From NCBI GenBank assembly GCA_019426215.1, contig CM033391.1, positions 11,458,708 through 11,522,707 of the forward strand: a stretch of DNA of 64,000 nt, written 5' to 3'. A model generated the notes under the pieces. That model saw only the letters and a program-made list of their open reading frames with translations. It ran no database searches and was not told where the DNA came from. Numbering within the stretch: position 1 is the stretch's first letter; each line of letters begins with the position of its first letter. The translations under genes and the position numbers were made by a program. The stretch comes from Buddleja alternifolia. Lineage: Eukaryota; Streptophyta; Magnoliopsida; Lamiales; Scrophulariaceae. Shown piece by piece: positions 12,093 through 25,000 of the stretch.

Positions 12093-13583
12093 TGTTGTGA
12101 TTCGATTTAGCGGATAAATTTTTTAATCAGAATCACACTCGAGAATCGAATCCGGGGATATTCATGATATTGGTGATAAACACAATAGGATCGAATTATG
12201 ATAGAGAGTAATCAAATTACCTCTTGATAATTAAATTCTGAATTATCAGCACCAGCCCCGGACTCCTGCCTCTAGATTATCAAGCGGAAGAAAAGTTTTC
12301 TGAGAAAAGCTCCGATCTCCTCCCGGCAACAATGGTAGTGGCGGCTAGATAGAGAGAGATGGAGAGAATTTTCTTTCCTATTGCTCTAGGTTTTTTTTTG
12401 GCTCTCAGTCAGATTCTAAAATAATGACTTATGTGTGTAGAGTTCTGACACTGACTGAATACTTGTACACATAAGCAGAACCCCTAGGGATATATAGAGG
12501 GGGGCGGCCGCTAGGCCTTAAGAAAATGGGCTCCCGGGCTTTGTTCCAACTTAGCCCATGTGTAATTAATTAAATCCCAGTCCAATCCAATAGACAATTA
12601 ATTAATTACTTTAATCTAATTAAAATTAATCCAATTAATTTAATTCAACTTATAAATTAATTTCCAATAAATTTAACTTGTGAATTAATATGATTTAATT
12701 AATTTATTTAATCTAATTAAATATCTTTAATTAAATCATGCCATCCAATTTTGTCAGTCAATTCACATCTAATGTGATTTTATCAAAATACCCTTAGCAT
12801 GGAAATATTCCTTTTCTTCACATAGCACTACTCTCTAATCTCAATTCAATTGGAAATGGGAGGATTCCAAAGGATAAGGTTGTCACCTAGCCAACACCGT
12901 GGAACCAAATCGTAACCCAATTGAATACGAGATGAGCATGTAATCACGAACCTTGATTACGACTACCATATGCGTATAAACTCTTCACTGACGTGACCCG
13001 ATCAAGTAAGAGCCATGGTACGTCAAACTCATATAACTTGATGTTGTACTCAGTAATCATAACAATGTGAAATTACCAAACTACCCTTAGTGACCATCAC
13101 TAGTTTAGTTTATTTGCTTTGGCCAAAGACTTTGTAATTTCTATTGCTTATGATCGTACAGGTCACATAATTGTTTACTATCAAGACGGTGAATCCCATA
13201 TTAGCAGTTATCTTATAATGTCAAATGCACCGTGTGGATCGTACTTCGAGGTCGACCCCACCTATCAGGTGGTACGGGTCTAACTACTCTGATAAAATAT
13301 CCAATACTACAAGCACATCATAAATAACTCCTCAGGTGTAAAGCTTACACATACTATCGCAATCTTAATCCCAATCATTTACTGTTAAAGAGTAAATACC
13401 CATGTGATTGGATTAATGTGAGTCGAATTCAAATATGTTAATTCCATTAATCATATTCATGACACCAGCTCCCACTATCTAATCAATGTACGACTTGCAC
13501 TTCCTTGTCAAAGAAGGTGTCATACGAGTTGAATATTAATGCCCAATTAATATTCCTTAACTCGTGAACTCCAGGTTTAAGAG
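12093..13583 (-). repeat. 3' LTR of copia element D, left segment
   Basis: On the minus strand the LTR of a second copia family starts TGTTAGATG at 28217, is interrupted by Sirevirus B, and resumes here to end ATCACAACA at 12093. Both parts together are about 1.7 kb. The minus strand has a possible TATA box (CTATATATCC, about 12492-12502). Nothing else in it codes. The element landed in copy C right after its second purine tract. Confidence 0.72.
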
Positions 13584-15371
13584 TGTTAGGAATTTCATGT
13601 TAGATGTTTTGATGATGACAAATAGGACTTCATGTTAGACCCCAAGAAATGTAAAGTATAAAAACTTTCATAGAACAAATATGTAAGCGCCTGAAAGCTC
13701 GTGTTCTTTCACTAGACTTGTATTTTTATAGAGTTTAGACTAAGAATGTGATACTAAATCACTAGAAGAATTCTGCGTGAGTCTACCAAGTGATGAAGTT
13801 GAAGATCAAGCGTCTGAAGAAACAGTAAAGATAAAGATTAGTCTCAAGCGTCCATCAAACGCTAAACGACTATCCCGGGTTACGAACTCAGCGCTCAAGA
13901 TTTGACATGGACCTTAGACCAAGTACTTAACACTAAGTCAATGATAGAATTCTAAGTGAGTCTATCAAAGATAAAGTGAAAGGACGAGCGTCTAAAAGAT
14001 CGGGCAAAAGATTGTGATCTCTTCAAGCGTCTGATTAACAAAGAAGACTACTTTCAAGAAGCCTAAAACTCCAAAGGCTCAAACGCCTAGTTCTCTAAGC
14101 GTAACCTGAAGATTCAAACCCAAGTTATCAAAGATGCATGAATCAACGGAAATTATTCCCAAACGGAAATAAAACAAGATGCATCAAAAGTCGGATAAGT
14201 GCGATTAAAATATAAGCACAACAACTTATGGGCAAACCATATCTTTGACCTAGACTGTCAGATTTATGAAACCAAGACCATGCCTAACCAATTAAATATA
14301 CCCAAAGTTAGGATTGTCAGAATTCATGGAATGTTTAGGGAAACGAGACTCCAACTGTGTCCAACGGACAAAATCTCATAACCATCTATAAATAACCTTT
14401 TCAGCAAAAGGGACAATAGGAATAGACATAGAAAAACATCTGGACGTAAAAATAAAAAAAAGAGGGTCCAAAACGTTGCTGAATTGTTTTAAAAAGAGCT
14501 TATACACTCCAGAGCCGAAATCTTTTTAAGCTTTCTCAAATACATTCCTAGACAGTCACCCATATCTCAAATCTTTTTTAAGATGAACCTACACTACCAT
14601 TGAGATATCTCCAAGTTGTTTGAACTTTCCAAAAACAAACAAACCCGTGACCAAAACCATCAACACCTTTCATCTGAGTGAGAAAGCTGGTTGACTTACA
14701 AGCAATATTTTTGTGTAAAAGAAGCTTGTTGAAGTTGATCTCTATTGGAGCTGAAATCTGTGTGACCAAGGAGTTCCGAGATCAAAGGTAACTTGCACCA
14801 TTTCTGAGTGAAAGAAGCAAGGGGATAGAAGGTCTTTAGTGGAGCTGAAATCTGTGTGACCAAGGAGTTCCGAGATCATATCCAATCTCCCTCTATCTTG
14901 TAGAAGTCTCTGTGTGACTCTTCGATAATCATCATAGTGGAAAACCTCCCTGATAAAAGGAGAAGAAGGACGTAGTTGAGATTACATCACCCAGTGAACC
15001 TTACAAATATCTTGTGTCATTTACCTCTTTAAGCATTCATTGTTTTACTGCTTTACTATTCATATTGCATACATTCTGATAAAGTTTTAAAACAACTAAG
15101 CGACTACTTTCGATTAACAAACTGAACGCTAAGCTATAAAATACTTCCGCTGTGCTAACCCTGATTTAGTGACTAAACTCTACCCTACTTTGGTAAGCGT
15201 TGAAATCACCGAGTCTAAGTTAACGTTTCTCAAGCGCCACATCCAGCGCTTAAAGTTTTCCGAGCGTTCAAATACCTCAAAGTGATACGAACTTTTAAAA
15301 GTCGAAAAAGACTTCAGGGTCTATTCAACCCCCACCTTCTAGACCCTTTCGTATACCACTTGGGACCAACA
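13584..15371 (+). repeat. 5' LTR of Sirevirus B
   Basis: It starts TGTTAGGAATTTC and ends GGGACCAACA, 1788 bp. It carries many AGCG-containing hexamers mostly in the same orientation. It contains two near-identical 44-nt stretches (first from about 14750, second from about 14839, TGGAGCTGAAATCTGTGTGA onward). Short frames inside it (14199-14381 plus, 14578-14769 minus) recur in the 3' LTR and have no recognisable product. Confidence 0.95.
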
Positions 15372-15390
15372 AGTGGTATCAGGTTGAAGT
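15372..15390 (+). other. Primer-binding site of Sirevirus B
   Basis: The sequence after the LTR is AGTGGTATCAGGTTGAAG. It keeps TGGTATCAG of the initiator-Met site but differs from copy A (TGGTATCAGAGC) in the last bases, so pairing with the primer tRNA may be weaker. Confidence 0.85.
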
Positions 15391-15469
15391 TGAAACCTAA
15401 GCGTTTCCAAGCGTAACTGCTTGTTCAGATCCATTTTTTTTGTCGCTTTAAAATTACTTTAAATTTTTC

Positions 15470-16939
15470 ATGGCATTTTCTAAAGTTCCCAAGTTGACCG
15501 AGTCAAATTATGACTCTTGGAAGGTCAAAGCGTTTACTTATTTGTGTTCATGTGATGATGAAATGTGTGATATCATTTCAGATGGGCCAATCAAAATATA
15601 CAAAGTTATCACCAGAACGCCCGAAACCACAGAAGAAACACCTGACGGTTATGTGGAGAAGCCCAAACAAGAATGGTCCACCGATGAGCGTCGACGAGCC
15701 AATCTAGACAACGTCGGTCGGAATGCATTATACACAGCCATTGGTGACAATGACAACTTATTCAACAAAGTCAAATCATGCAATACAACTAAAGAAATTT
15801 GGGATAAGTTGGCTACTATTTGTGGTGGCTCAGCACAAATAAAGGAAAACAAATTATCAATTGCCAAAGAAAAATTCAACGGCTTCAAGATGCTACCTAA
15901 TGAGACGCTAGAGCAATTAGACATGAGGTTTACAGCTCTTGTCACTGAACTAACATCTCTGGGTATGGAGCTACAAAATCGAGAAACAGTGGTCAAAATC
16001 TTTAGAAGTCTCCCAAGCAGATTCCTGATGAAAACAACTGCAATGAGAGAATCAAACAATTTGGACAGCCTAACTCCAGAAGATGCTTTTTCAGAACTCA
16101 AAGCATTTGAGTTTGAGCTGAATTCGGCCAGTGATGCAGTAAGTAATCCAGTGATCGAATCTGGAGCGCTAATGGCATCAATCAAAGGAAAATCTATCAA
16201 AGAAAAGGGCTCGGATATAAGTGAGGAAGAAGAACTGGCGCTTCTAAACAGATTCAGGAAATTCCTGAAATATGAAAAGAAGGGAAACAGTCCTAAGCAC
16301 CCAGGACAGAATTCACATCAAGCGTCTCCCCAAATACAACCACAACATCAAGCGCCTCACTATCCTGCGTCTCCCTCCCGAGTGCTAATTCAATATCAAA
16401 CTCCCTCTCGGCAAGATCTCTCAATGCCTGCAGCGTTAAACCAGCGATCCACAAGATTAACAAACGAACAAAAGATGAAGACCAATCTCTGTTACAACTG
16501 CAGGAGACCAGGGCACTTCCAAGTTAATTGCCCATATCCAAATGTGTCTAAACCTACAAAGCAAGATCACACGGATAGAAATCAATTCAGGAGCAATCTA
16601 AGACAACAAGGCTTGCTAGCAGAATCAGAACCTCTCTATACTCCTGAAGAGGACTTGGAATCATCAGATGAAAGCAGCGATGATGAACCATCAAAGGATT
16701 CAGCATTCATTTGTCTCATGGCAAGAGATAATGAAGCATCTAACGACTTACCATCTGAGGTAACCACTGATCCGCATCATCCTCTTTCTTATGATGAATT
16801 ACTTGACAAAGTGAAAGAATATTATAATGATTGTCAAGAAGCCGCAAAAATATTTCAAAATCACCTTTACATCATCTCAGCACTCAAAAGCGACAAAGTG
16901 ACGCTCAAAGCAGATGCAAATTCAGCAACAGTGCATTGA
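15470..16939 (+). CDS. gag: Sirevirus B Gag, N-terminal and nucleocapsid part
   Basis: The 489 codons begin with MAFSKVPKLTESNYDSWKVK. The first about 230 residues form the copia gag domain (LFNKVKSCNTTKEIWDKL, then EKFNGFKMLPNETLEQLD). A Q/P-rich linker follows, then a CCHC zinc knuckle CYNCRRPGHFQVNC near residue 341 and an acidic segment (DLESSDESSDDEPSKDS). Gag assembles the particle that holds element RNA and enzymes. The frame ends prematurely in the coiled-coil part: compared with copy A two bases are missing near 16905-16920, and the rest of gag continues in another frame from 16914. The start is the first ATG after the primer site, about 80 nt downstream. Confidence 0.92.
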   Translation: MAFSKVPKLTESNYDSWKVKAFTYLCSCDDEMCDIISDGPIKIYKVITRTPETTEETPDGYVEKPKQEWSTDERRRANLDNVGRNALYTAIGDNDNLFNKVKSCNTTKEIWDKLATICGGSAQIKENKLSIAKEKFNGFKMLPNETLEQLDMRFTALVTELTSLGMELQNRETVVKIFRSLPSRFLMKTTAMRESNNLDSLTPEDAFSELKAFEFELNSASDAVSNPVIESGALMASIKGKSIKEKGSDISEEEELALLNRFRKFLKYEKKGNSPKHPGQNSHQASPQIQPQHQAPHYPASPSRVLIQYQTPSRQDLSMPAALNQRSTRLTNEQKMKTNLCYNCRRPGHFQVNCPYPNVSKPTKQDHTDRNQFRSNLRQQGLLAESEPLYTPEEDLESSDESSDDEPSKDSAFICLMARDNEASNDLPSEVTTDPHHPLSYDELLDKVKEYYNDCQEAAKIFQNHLYIISALKSDKVTLKADANSATVH

Positions 16940-17684
16940 GAAAAACCAAGCGCTTGAGAGTGAAATTATTCAATTAAAAGGTGATATTGATATAATAGTC
17001 AAGAGAGAAGCTGAATTGATCGCTAAACTTGCTAAATCAGAGCAGCTTATCTCATCATTATCAAAAGCTTCTAGAACGCTAGATAATGTGACTAAAATAA
17101 CCAGAGCATTTGGTGAAAAGACCGGTTTAGGTTGTGATAAATCTGGTCACAAAATCAAAGCGTCTGCGGTTATATCAACCAACAGAGGAAAAGGTGTAAA
17201 CTTTGTTGGAGAAAGCTCAAACAGACAAACGCTGAATGAGACTCAGAATATTGGTATTAGACCAAATGAAAAAGCTAACACTGGCTCAGTCAAAAGAAAG
17301 ACCAAAGTAAATGATTTACAAAAGAAAGTATATCCAAGCGCTCGAAGGGCTAAGGAAAAACCTTCTACAAGTAAATCAAACGCTAAGCGTCTAGCACCAA
17401 AAGTGCATCCTAAGCCAATGTCAAGGAAATATCAATGTCAATATTTGCAAAGATCTAGATCATATTATCAACACTATGATAACCATGATTATGACTGTAA
17501 TTATTGCTATTATCAAGGATATTACCATACACCTAAAGAGCACACACAACACAAACCGAAACCCAAAAAGGCCAATCTTCCCAAAATGAAGACAAGGCAA
17601 AAGTGGGTTCCGAAGATTCTAATTCAGACTAACGTTACTAACAAAGAAGGACCCAAAACAAAATGGGTACCTAAAAAGAACTAG
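16914..17684 (+). CDS. gag: Sirevirus B Gag, C-terminal part (shifted frame)
   Basis: This 256-codon frame is the continuation of gag after the 2-bp shift. It has a coiled-coil-like stretch (IEKNQALESEIIQLKGD), a basic Lys/Asn-rich segment, a Tyr-rich block near 17460-17525 and ends WVPKKN followed by TAG (17682-17684). The same codon is TAG in copy A. The first Met is unlikely to be a real start; this is the second half of one gag gene broken by a frameshift. It overlaps the previous frame by 26 nt. Confidence 0.85.
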   Translation: MQIQQQCIEKNQALESEIIQLKGDIDIIVKREAELIAKLAKSEQLISSLSKASRTLDNVTKITRAFGEKTGLGCDKSGHKIKASAVISTNRGKGVNFVGESSNRQTLNETQNIGIRPNEKANTGSVKRKTKVNDLQKKVYPSARRAKEKPSTSKSNAKRLAPKVHPKPMSRKYQCQYLQRSRSYYQHYDNHDYDCNYCYYQGYYHTPKEHTQHKPKPKKANLPKMKTRQKWVPKILIQTNVTNKEGPKTKWVPKKN

Positions 17685-17697
17685 AACTGCCCTTTGA

Positions 17698-20600
17698 ATG
17701 CAGGTACCTAGAGCCAACACCGATACCTCAATTTGGTACATAGATAGTGGGTCGTCGAGACACATGACTAGAACAAAGGATCTCTTGATCAACTATTGTG
17801 CAACCAATGGTCCCCAAGTTATATTCGGTGATAATTCTAAAGGTAAAACTAAAGGTATAGGTATCATGCAAAGGGGGAACATCATGATCAATGATGTATA
17901 CTATGTTGAGGGTCTTAAACATAATCTCCTAAGCATAAGTCAATTCTGTGATAAAGGCTTTGAAATTAAATTTTCTAGTGACTTGTGCGAGATAATCGAT
18001 GATAAGACAGGATCTACTAAATTAAAAGGAAGAAGAACAAACAATGTATACTTAGTAGATTGGGATTCAACATTAGATAACAACCCTACATGTTTCGTAG
18101 CTAAGAATCAAAACGAATTAGGTTGGTTATGGCACAGAAAAATGAATCACCTCAATTTCAAGACAATCTCTCAATTAATATCTCTAAATCTCGTAAAGGG
18201 ATTACCTAAAGGTTCCTTTAATAAAGATCGCTTATGTGATGCTTGTCAAATGGGTAAACAAGTTAAATCATCTTTTAAGAAGAAGCTTCATCTATCGACC
18301 TCTCGAATACTTGAATTACTACACTTAGATTTGTTTGGTCCTATTCAAATCATGAGCGTTAGTGGTAAAAAGTATTCACTAGTAATAGTCGATGATTTCT
18401 CATGCTATACATGGGTAGAATTTTTAGCATCTAAAGATGAAACTAGTGCCAAGCTCACCTCTCTAATACGTCAACTACAAAACTCAAAAGATCTAAAAGT
18501 GACAAGAATTAGAAGTGATAGAGGAACTGAATTTACTAACCATATTGTTGAGAAATTTTGTAAAGACTTTGGAATACTTCATGAGTATTCAACACCTAGA
18601 ACACCTCAACAAAATGGAGTTGCTGAACGACGGAACAGAACGCTTAAAGAAGCCGCTAGGACTATGTTAGCCGAGTCTAAGCTGCCTCAAAGGTTTTGGG
18701 CAGAAGCTATCAACACTGCTTGCTACACTCAGAACCGGTGTATGATCAACAAGCAACATGAAAAGACTCCATATGAGTTATGGAAGGGACGTAAGCCGAA
18801 TGTTTCATACTTTTATGTATTTGGTTCAAAATGTTTCATTCATAACAATGGTTCCCAAAGCCTAAAGACATTTGATCCTAAAGCAGATGAAGGAATCTTT
18901 TTAGGTTACGCCAAAAATGGAAAGAGCTTTCGCATCTTAAATAAGATCAAATCGAAGGTTGAAGAATCCATTCATGTTGTGTTTGATGATGCTAACCAAG
19001 AATCGAGTAAGGTAAATATTAATGATGCAGGAATTGAAGATTTATCTCAACAAGCGTCACAAATCAATTTGTGTGATGATAGTGATATTGATGAAGATAA
19101 TGAAATCATTGTACCTAATCCTAAGACTACTCGTAAAGACATCAACGATGACATTGCAAGGAACGCTGATGATCATGAAGGGAACGTTCATCAAGAGCAA
19201 ACTCAAACTATAAACACTGAAGCGCCTACGCAAGGAATTGGTCAAGCGCCTGCACAGTTTAATCAAGCGTTAGATCAATCTCTTAACCCGTTCCAACCAG
19301 ACAGAAAATGGTTCAGAGACCATCCACCAGAACTGATTATTGGAGATATTGGAGCACCTGTTAGAACAAGAGCCGCTACAATAAATGAGGCCATGTTTGC
19401 AAGCTTCCTATCTCAAATGAAACCAAAGAAAGTGGATGAAGCGCTTAACGATCCAAGTTGGATAGAAGCCATGCAAGAAGAGCTAAACCAATTTGAAAGA
19501 AATGAGGTATGGACGCTAGTACCAAGACCAACCCACCAAGGGGTCATTGGAACTAGATGGGTCTATAGAAACAAAATGGATGAGAATGGGATTGTGATTA
19601 GAAACAAAGCCAGACTCGTAGCTCAGGGATACTGTCAAGAAGAGGGCATCGACTTTGATGAAACATACGCTCCAGTTGCCCGTCTTGAAGCAATCCGCAT
19701 GTTTCTAGCGTTTGCAGCATTTAACAAATTTACAGTGTATCAAATGGACGTAAAGAGTTCATTTCTGAATGGTAAACTCCAGGAAGAAGTATATGTGGAG
19801 CAACCACCAGGATTCATCAACAACCATGGGAAAAGCATGGTTTACAAATTGGACAAGGCACTTTATGGTCTTAAACAAGCACCAAGAGCATGGTATGACA
19901 CTCTTTCTATCTTCCTTATAGGTAAAGGCTTTTCAAAAGGCAGCGTTAACACAACGTTATTCAAAATTACCCATAATGGAGATATTCTCCTAGTTCAAAT
20001 CTATGTTGATGATATTATATTTGGGTCTACCAATAAGCGTCTATGTGAGAAATTTTCGAAGATGATGCAAGATCAATTTGAAATGAGCATGATGGGTGAA
20101 TTAACTTTCTTCCTAGGATTACAAGTTAAACAACTCCCTAATGGCATATTCATAAACCAAACTAAATATACTAGAGATATGATCAAAAAATTTGGTATGG
20201 AAAATGCATCACCTTCAAAAATTCCAATGAGCCAAACGCTTAAGCTAGATAGAGATGATAATGGAAAGAAAATTGATATCACTAACTATAGAGGTATTAT
20301 TGGATCACTTCTTTATCTTACAGCTAGTAGACCTGATATTATGTTCTCAGTATGCATGTGTGCACGATTTCAAGCTGATCCTAGAGAATCACACTTAATT
20401 GCTGCTAAAAGGATCCTTAAGTACCTAAAAGGCACACAAAATGTGGGCTTATGGTATCCTAGGGATTCTCCTTTTGAACTAATTGGTTATTCAGATGCAG
20501 ATTTTGCAGGATGCAAAATAGATAGAAAAGGTACTAGTGGAACATGTCAATTTCTAGGTGATAGACTAATTTCATGGCATAGTAAGAAGCAACAGTCCAT

Positions 20601-20949
20601 CGCTACTTCCACCGCTGAAGCTGAGTATGTAGCCGCTGGAAGCTGTTGTGCACAGATCCTTTGGATGAGGCAACAACTTAGAGATTATGGAATAATCCTA
20701 GATCCAACTCCTATCCATTGTGACAATCAAAGCGCCTTAGCAATGACTCAAAATCCAGTTCTTCACTCTAGAACCAAACACATTGACATTCGCTATCACT
20801 TTCTACGTGACCACGTTCAAAAGAAAGATATCTCCATGCACTTCATTGGTACAGAAAAGCAACTGGCAGATATCTTCACCAAAGCGCTTAACGAACAACG
20901 TTTTCTCACTTTAAGAATTGAACTAGGTATGATTGATCTAAATGCTTAA
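17698..20949 (+). CDS. pol: Sirevirus B Pol: protease, integrase, reverse transcriptase, RNase H
   Basis: The 1083 codons are in copia order. The protease has [10 protein letters not shown] near residue 14. Integrase has zinc ligands H146, H151, C180 and C183, then catalytic D211 (HLDLFG), D274 (RSDRGTEF) and E310 (NGVAERRN). Reverse transcriptase begins near residue 600 (WTLVPRP, RWVYRNK) and has the YVDDI active site near 769. RNase H has SDADFAGC near 934, STAEAEYVA, and ends at [14 protein letters not shown]. The frame is uninterrupted. It lies 13 nt past the gag TAG and in a different frame, so Pol would need both readthrough and frame correction, or its own start. Pol copies element RNA and inserts the DNA. 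Confidence 0.96.
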   Translation: MQVPRANTDTSIWYIDSGSSRHMTRTKDLLINYCATNGPQVIFGDNSKGKTKGIGIMQRGNIMINDVYYVEGLKHNLLSISQFCDKGFEIKFSSDLCEIIDDKTGSTKLKGRRTNNVYLVDWDSTLDNNPTCFVAKNQNELGWLWHRKMNHLNFKTISQLISLNLVKGLPKGSFNKDRLCDACQMGKQVKSSFKKKLHLSTSRILELLHLDLFGPIQIMSVSGKKYSLVIVDDFSCYTWVEFLASKDETSAKLTSLIRQLQNSKDLKVTRIRSDRGTEFTNHIVEKFCKDFGILHEYSTPRTPQQNGVAERRNRTLKEAARTMLAESKLPQRFWAEAINTACYTQNRCMINKQHEKTPYELWKGRKPNVSYFYVFGSKCFIHNNGSQSLKTFDPKADEGIFLGYAKNGKSFRILNKIKSKVEESIHVVFDDANQESSKVNINDAGIEDLSQQASQINLCDDSDIDEDNEIIVPNPKTTRKDINDDIARNADDHEGNVHQEQTQTINTEAPTQGIGQAPAQFNQALDQSLNPFQPDRKWFRDHPPELIIGDIGAPVRTRAATINEAMFASFLSQMKPKKVDEALNDPSWIEAMQEELNQFERNEVWTLVPRPTHQGVIGTRWVYRNKMDENGIVIRNKARLVAQGYCQEEGIDFDETYAPVARLEAIRMFLAFAAFNKFTVYQMDVKSSFLNGKLQEEVYVEQPPGFINNHGKSMVYKLDKALYGLKQAPRAWYDTLSIFLIGKGFSKGSVNTTLFKITHNGDILLVQIYVDDIIFGSTNKRLCEKFSKMMQDQFEMSMMGELTFFLGLQVKQLPNGIFINQTKYTRDMIKKFGMENASPSKIPMSQTLKLDRDDNGKKIDITNYRGIIGSLLYLTASRPDIMFSVCMCARFQADPRESHLIAAKRILKYLKGTQNVGLWYPRDSPFELIGYSDADFAGCKIDRKGTSGTCQFLGDRLISWHSKKQQSIATSTAEAEYVAAGSCCAQILWMRQQLRDYGIILDPTPIHCDNQSALAMTQNPVLHSRTKHIDIRYHFLRDHVQKKDISMHFIGTEKQLADIFTKALNEQRFLTLRIELGMIDLNA

Positions 20950-20980
20950 TCATTCGAAACATCATACTTTTGTTAGGCAT

Positions 20981-21042
20981 GAAATTTAGGGGGAATTCAC
21001 TTTATTTTATGTAATTTATGGGGAACCTACATAGGGGGAACC
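20981..21042 (+). other. Cluster of internal polypurine tracts after pol
   Basis: Within about 60 nt after the pol stop there are three related purine runs followed by AA: AGGGGGAATTC at 20988, TGGGGAACC at 21019 and AGGGGGAACC at 21033. Copy C has the same tracts at 12009 and 12071. They lie about 5 kb before the tract that adjoins the 3' LTR and could prime extra plus-strand starts, as central tracts do in some retroelements. That role is inferred. Confidence 0.6.
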
Positions 21043-21049
21043 TTAAAAG

Positions 21050-22066
21050 AGCTAACTATACTTAAGTGAATATGACCAAAAATGTTTTCCCTTGCATCGG
21101 TCATACGCACTTAACACCATACACTTAAATCATTTTGACGCTTATTACACACAAATCTTTCTTAGTGTCTACACTTCTTTCAAAATAAACTAAACGCTTA
21201 GCTCTATTCCCAGCTAAAGCGCTTAGTAAAAAGATCCTTTAAAAGTAAGCGTACATTACCCTACGCTAAAACGAAAAAGTGGATTAGTCAATCAATGCAA
21301 TTAATGCTGACTTGACATTCCTCACCTTTCGCTCAAGAAAACCCATGGGTACTCATCATGTTTTTCAAAGATGGTTCAGCACATGTACACGCGTCAGTAC
21401 AACTACCATGTATCTTAGACGAATACAACCAGCGCTGAATATTTTAAATCAAAAGTGAAACACTACTACCAAGACATAATGATAAGTACTGGGAAACTGT
21501 GTCCTCATACACACCCTGAAAAGAATAATTCTATATGTTACAATGACCGCTAAAGTACAAAATGTTACTTGAAAGAGAACCTCAAGATTCTCAAGCGTCA
21601 ACATAACACTGAATTGCTTCAAGCGTCATTCTGAATAGGTCCGGACGCTTTAACAAATTTTTTGGCGGGTATTTGAATAGTTGTTCAAAATTATGGTTCC
21701 CGAACAGTTTTCATAAAATACGTGTCCGCTTTTCATGGGCACACGTATCACTCTCAGTATATCAAAAGTCACTATTTCAAACTTTTGATCGGACGTCAAA
21801 ATAGTATATGTGGTTGTTACTAAAAGTAACCGTGCTTATTAAATCTAAATTCACGTCCACAGTAGTATTTTAATGGCTGAGATTTATACTCCTCCACGTG
21901 TCAACATCTCAACCTTCAAACACAAATTTTTTTTTCAAATTGTAGTATTTCAAAACACACTCTCTGCAGAACATAATCTCTCTTCTACTCTCTTTCATTC
22001 GTACAAGAAAAATCTCTCTCTCTCAAAACAAAATTTTCAGTCTTAATCTCTGTCTACTTCTCACTA
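21050..22066 (+). other. Spacer between pol and the envelope-like region, with promoter-like end
   Basis: About 1 kb without a long reading frame. The last 170 nt (about 21893-22066) look like a plant promoter and leader: a CACGTG G-box at 21896, an AT-rich segment, then a CT-rich stretch with few G leading to ATG at 22067. This suggests the downstream frame may once have had its own transcript. No clear TATA box could be fixed. Confidence 0.4.
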
Positions 22067-25000
22067 ATGGCACCCAAGAAAGCTACTGCCGGAAACACTG
22101 AAGTAGTTGTTAAGGTCACTGAAGGCCTTATAATCGATTGGAAGTTTCTCTATGAAGTGATGGACTCTGTAATTGATTTAACGGAAGTGATGGACTCTGT
22201 AGCAGAGGCTGGACTTCAGAAATTTCTCACCAAACACTCGTACATGTTTCCTGAAGAACTAGAATTTTTCTGGCGAAATGCTAAATTGTCTGACGATGAG
22301 ACTACTATCACCTGTTTGTTTCCCGTCCCCAAGACGGAATCAAAGACATTCACTCTCTCTGCGGCCTCTATTGCCCATAATTTCTCTCTACCTAATGACG
22401 GAGTGACTTTAGACACTATCACTGAGGAACAAATTTAAGAAGTCTGGACTCAGATTAGCGCCTACGATGGTGTTCCATACAAACCGTACTTTGAGAAGAA
22501 AGATATAGTGAACAGGTATCGAGTCCTAGCTGACTTCTGTAGTAAAAACATTGAATGCAGAGTGGGAACCTTTGACAAAATCAACCCAACCCAGTTCCAG
22601 ATGATGACCGCTATCTTGCTCAAGATAAAAATCAACTGGAGCGCCTACATATTCAGCAGATTCAGAGACAGTCTACGCACTCCAAACAGACCTTATGGCC
22701 TAGTTTTGAGTGATCTAATTTTCCGAGCAAAGTGCACCTCTTCAGCAGGAGTCACCGTGGCCAAGCATAAGTTCTATGGGAAGAATCATCAACAATCTCT
22801 TCAATCCACCCAAAGTTGGAAGTGCTGCTAGACCTCTCTCTGAGCGCCAAGGTGTACGTGCAGCATCAGATAAGGAGGCTGAGCGCCCAGATCAGGAGAA
22901 GGCTAAACGTAATATGAAGCGTCCCACTGTCACAAAGAAACGGGCTCCTCGAAAGCCCAAGGCTCAACCTATCAAAAGTGATGAAGAAGACGAGGACTCT
23001 ATACCCCTCATTAGTCGGAAGGATCTGGAAAAAGTCCTCAAAAATATCGACTTTGGGGAACCAGCAGTTCCACAGACTCAAGCGTCCCCAGCCGAAGGGG
23101 TAAATGTGAAGCGTATCTTCAAGAGACGTAAGCGTCCAACTGCTGCCATTTCTTCTGAGGCTACACAAACGACACTAAGCGACCAAGCCATAGCTGCTAT
23201 TCCGATATCATCCTTTGAACCACCAGTTGATGTCCATCTGGATGTGGATATGGCCCACATCGTCGCCATCGCACATGAAGCTGCCATCGAATCCACAAAT
23301 CTCGAGCCTGATGAACCTGAAATCCCAGGGGTTCAACCATTGCTTGCATTACCAAGTACAACAGAGGCACGCTCAGAAGGTCAGAGCGATGTTAACGACG
23401 TTGTGATTCATCGACATTTCTTAATGTTGGATCCCTTAAAGACCATCGATCACTCCGTCGATTATTTCCCTCCAGCGCCCGTAGAAACCTTCATACCTAC
23501 CGGATATAATGAAGAAAGTCTTATCAATGCTGAGAATGATATCGCCAAGCTCATAAAGTTTGATCTGGCTGTACGCAACACTCTATTTAACACAGCTTTA
23601 ACCCCAGCAGATAAAGCTTATTACACAGCCCTTGAACTCAGGAAGACTCCCAAACACATCCCGGCTTCCGTGACTCTCCAAGCACAGAGGCAAGGAGGCA
23701 AGACTCCCAGAGCTGATGTTGATTTAGCTTATTATCTGGACTGTGGGACAAGCAAACCCACTGGCTTCGCTCTCAGAGACTACAACATCAGAGTCTATGA
23801 GCGTCAGGATAAGCTTGTGAACCCAACGGAAGGGCTACTAAACAGAGAAGGCTATTCTCACTCCCCAACACTGGTAAATAGCATGGAAAACAAGCGCTCA
23901 GTTAATCCTCTCCTCTTGTGGAAGAATAAAGGAGTACATGCCGGTGAGCGTCCAGCTTCACTGACCGAGATGATTCAACTAGAAGCCGATGCCTATTTTG
24001 ACTGCGTCTGGAACGCTAACTACCAATCCGACAGGTATCGTTTTGAGTCCATCTGTGATATTCATCACCAAGGATTTCGTGCTATACTTAATGCAGGAAC
24101 TGAGTACTGCATGACTGAGGTAAAATGGGCTGAAGCTTACATGGGTGACACGTATAAATTTGAAGACTTGGTTAGCACTCCCCATCTGTTCAGAATAGGG
24201 ATTCATGATAAAAGAACCAAATTTGCACGCTACATGCTAACGCAGCGCCAACATAGACTTGGACCCGTTCTGAAGCTGCCTCTGATCCGCCATCAACCTG
24301 AACACCGCTTAAGATAAGCGTTGCACAAACTGGCCAACTCTTCTCTACGCTTTGCTGATCAAGCGTCCACCAGCGGTTCTTCTCCCCTGTCCTGTCTGAA
24401 CTTCACCCCTAGCCACTGTGAAGACAACTTTTCTCTCATGATGACAATTATGCCTCCAGTCTCCCTATTCGACAAAATCTTCACAGAAAATCTGTGACAG
24501 TGGAATGGCTCTCGGATCAATCCCTTCAGAGGATATCCACTTCTTCCGTCTATTCGACAAGAAGTCTTAAGTCACTATGATTTTGTCTTGTCGCTGCTGG
24601 AAAGAACTCAAGCGCTTGCTTCAGCCATCTACCCATACTTGGAAGAGTATTACAGGCTCTACGTTCCCGACTCTCGGAAACCGAAGACTCTCCCAACAGA
24701 TCGGCTAATTGGCTTCTCCCAACACTATTGCCCAGATGCCTTATTCTCCATCTGCCAAGCGCCCTCCAAAATCTTTCCCACTCATGTGCTGGATATCCTC
24801 GGGCCAATGTATATCAGGGCCCTGGATAGTCCTATCAGAACGTTCATTCAAGGTACTTATCTCCCCACTCTACATTTGAATGAACTTCTACAGACTGCTA
24901 CGTATCCATATGCAGATGAGCCGTTTGCTAGCTTGGACTTTCGGTTTATGGACTTTAGCCGTATAGAATCAGAATTTACTGCAGCACCAGCTGACACGTT

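Noticed and set aside
14199..14769. Short frames inside the Sirevirus LTRs
   Set aside because: They recur at 26799-27369 only because the LTRs are copies; no domain or start context supports them.
15649..16200. 183-codon minus-strand frame opposite Sirevirus gag
   Set aside because: A shadow of the gag frame; a similar antisense frame appears opposite copy A gag, as expected from shared sequence.
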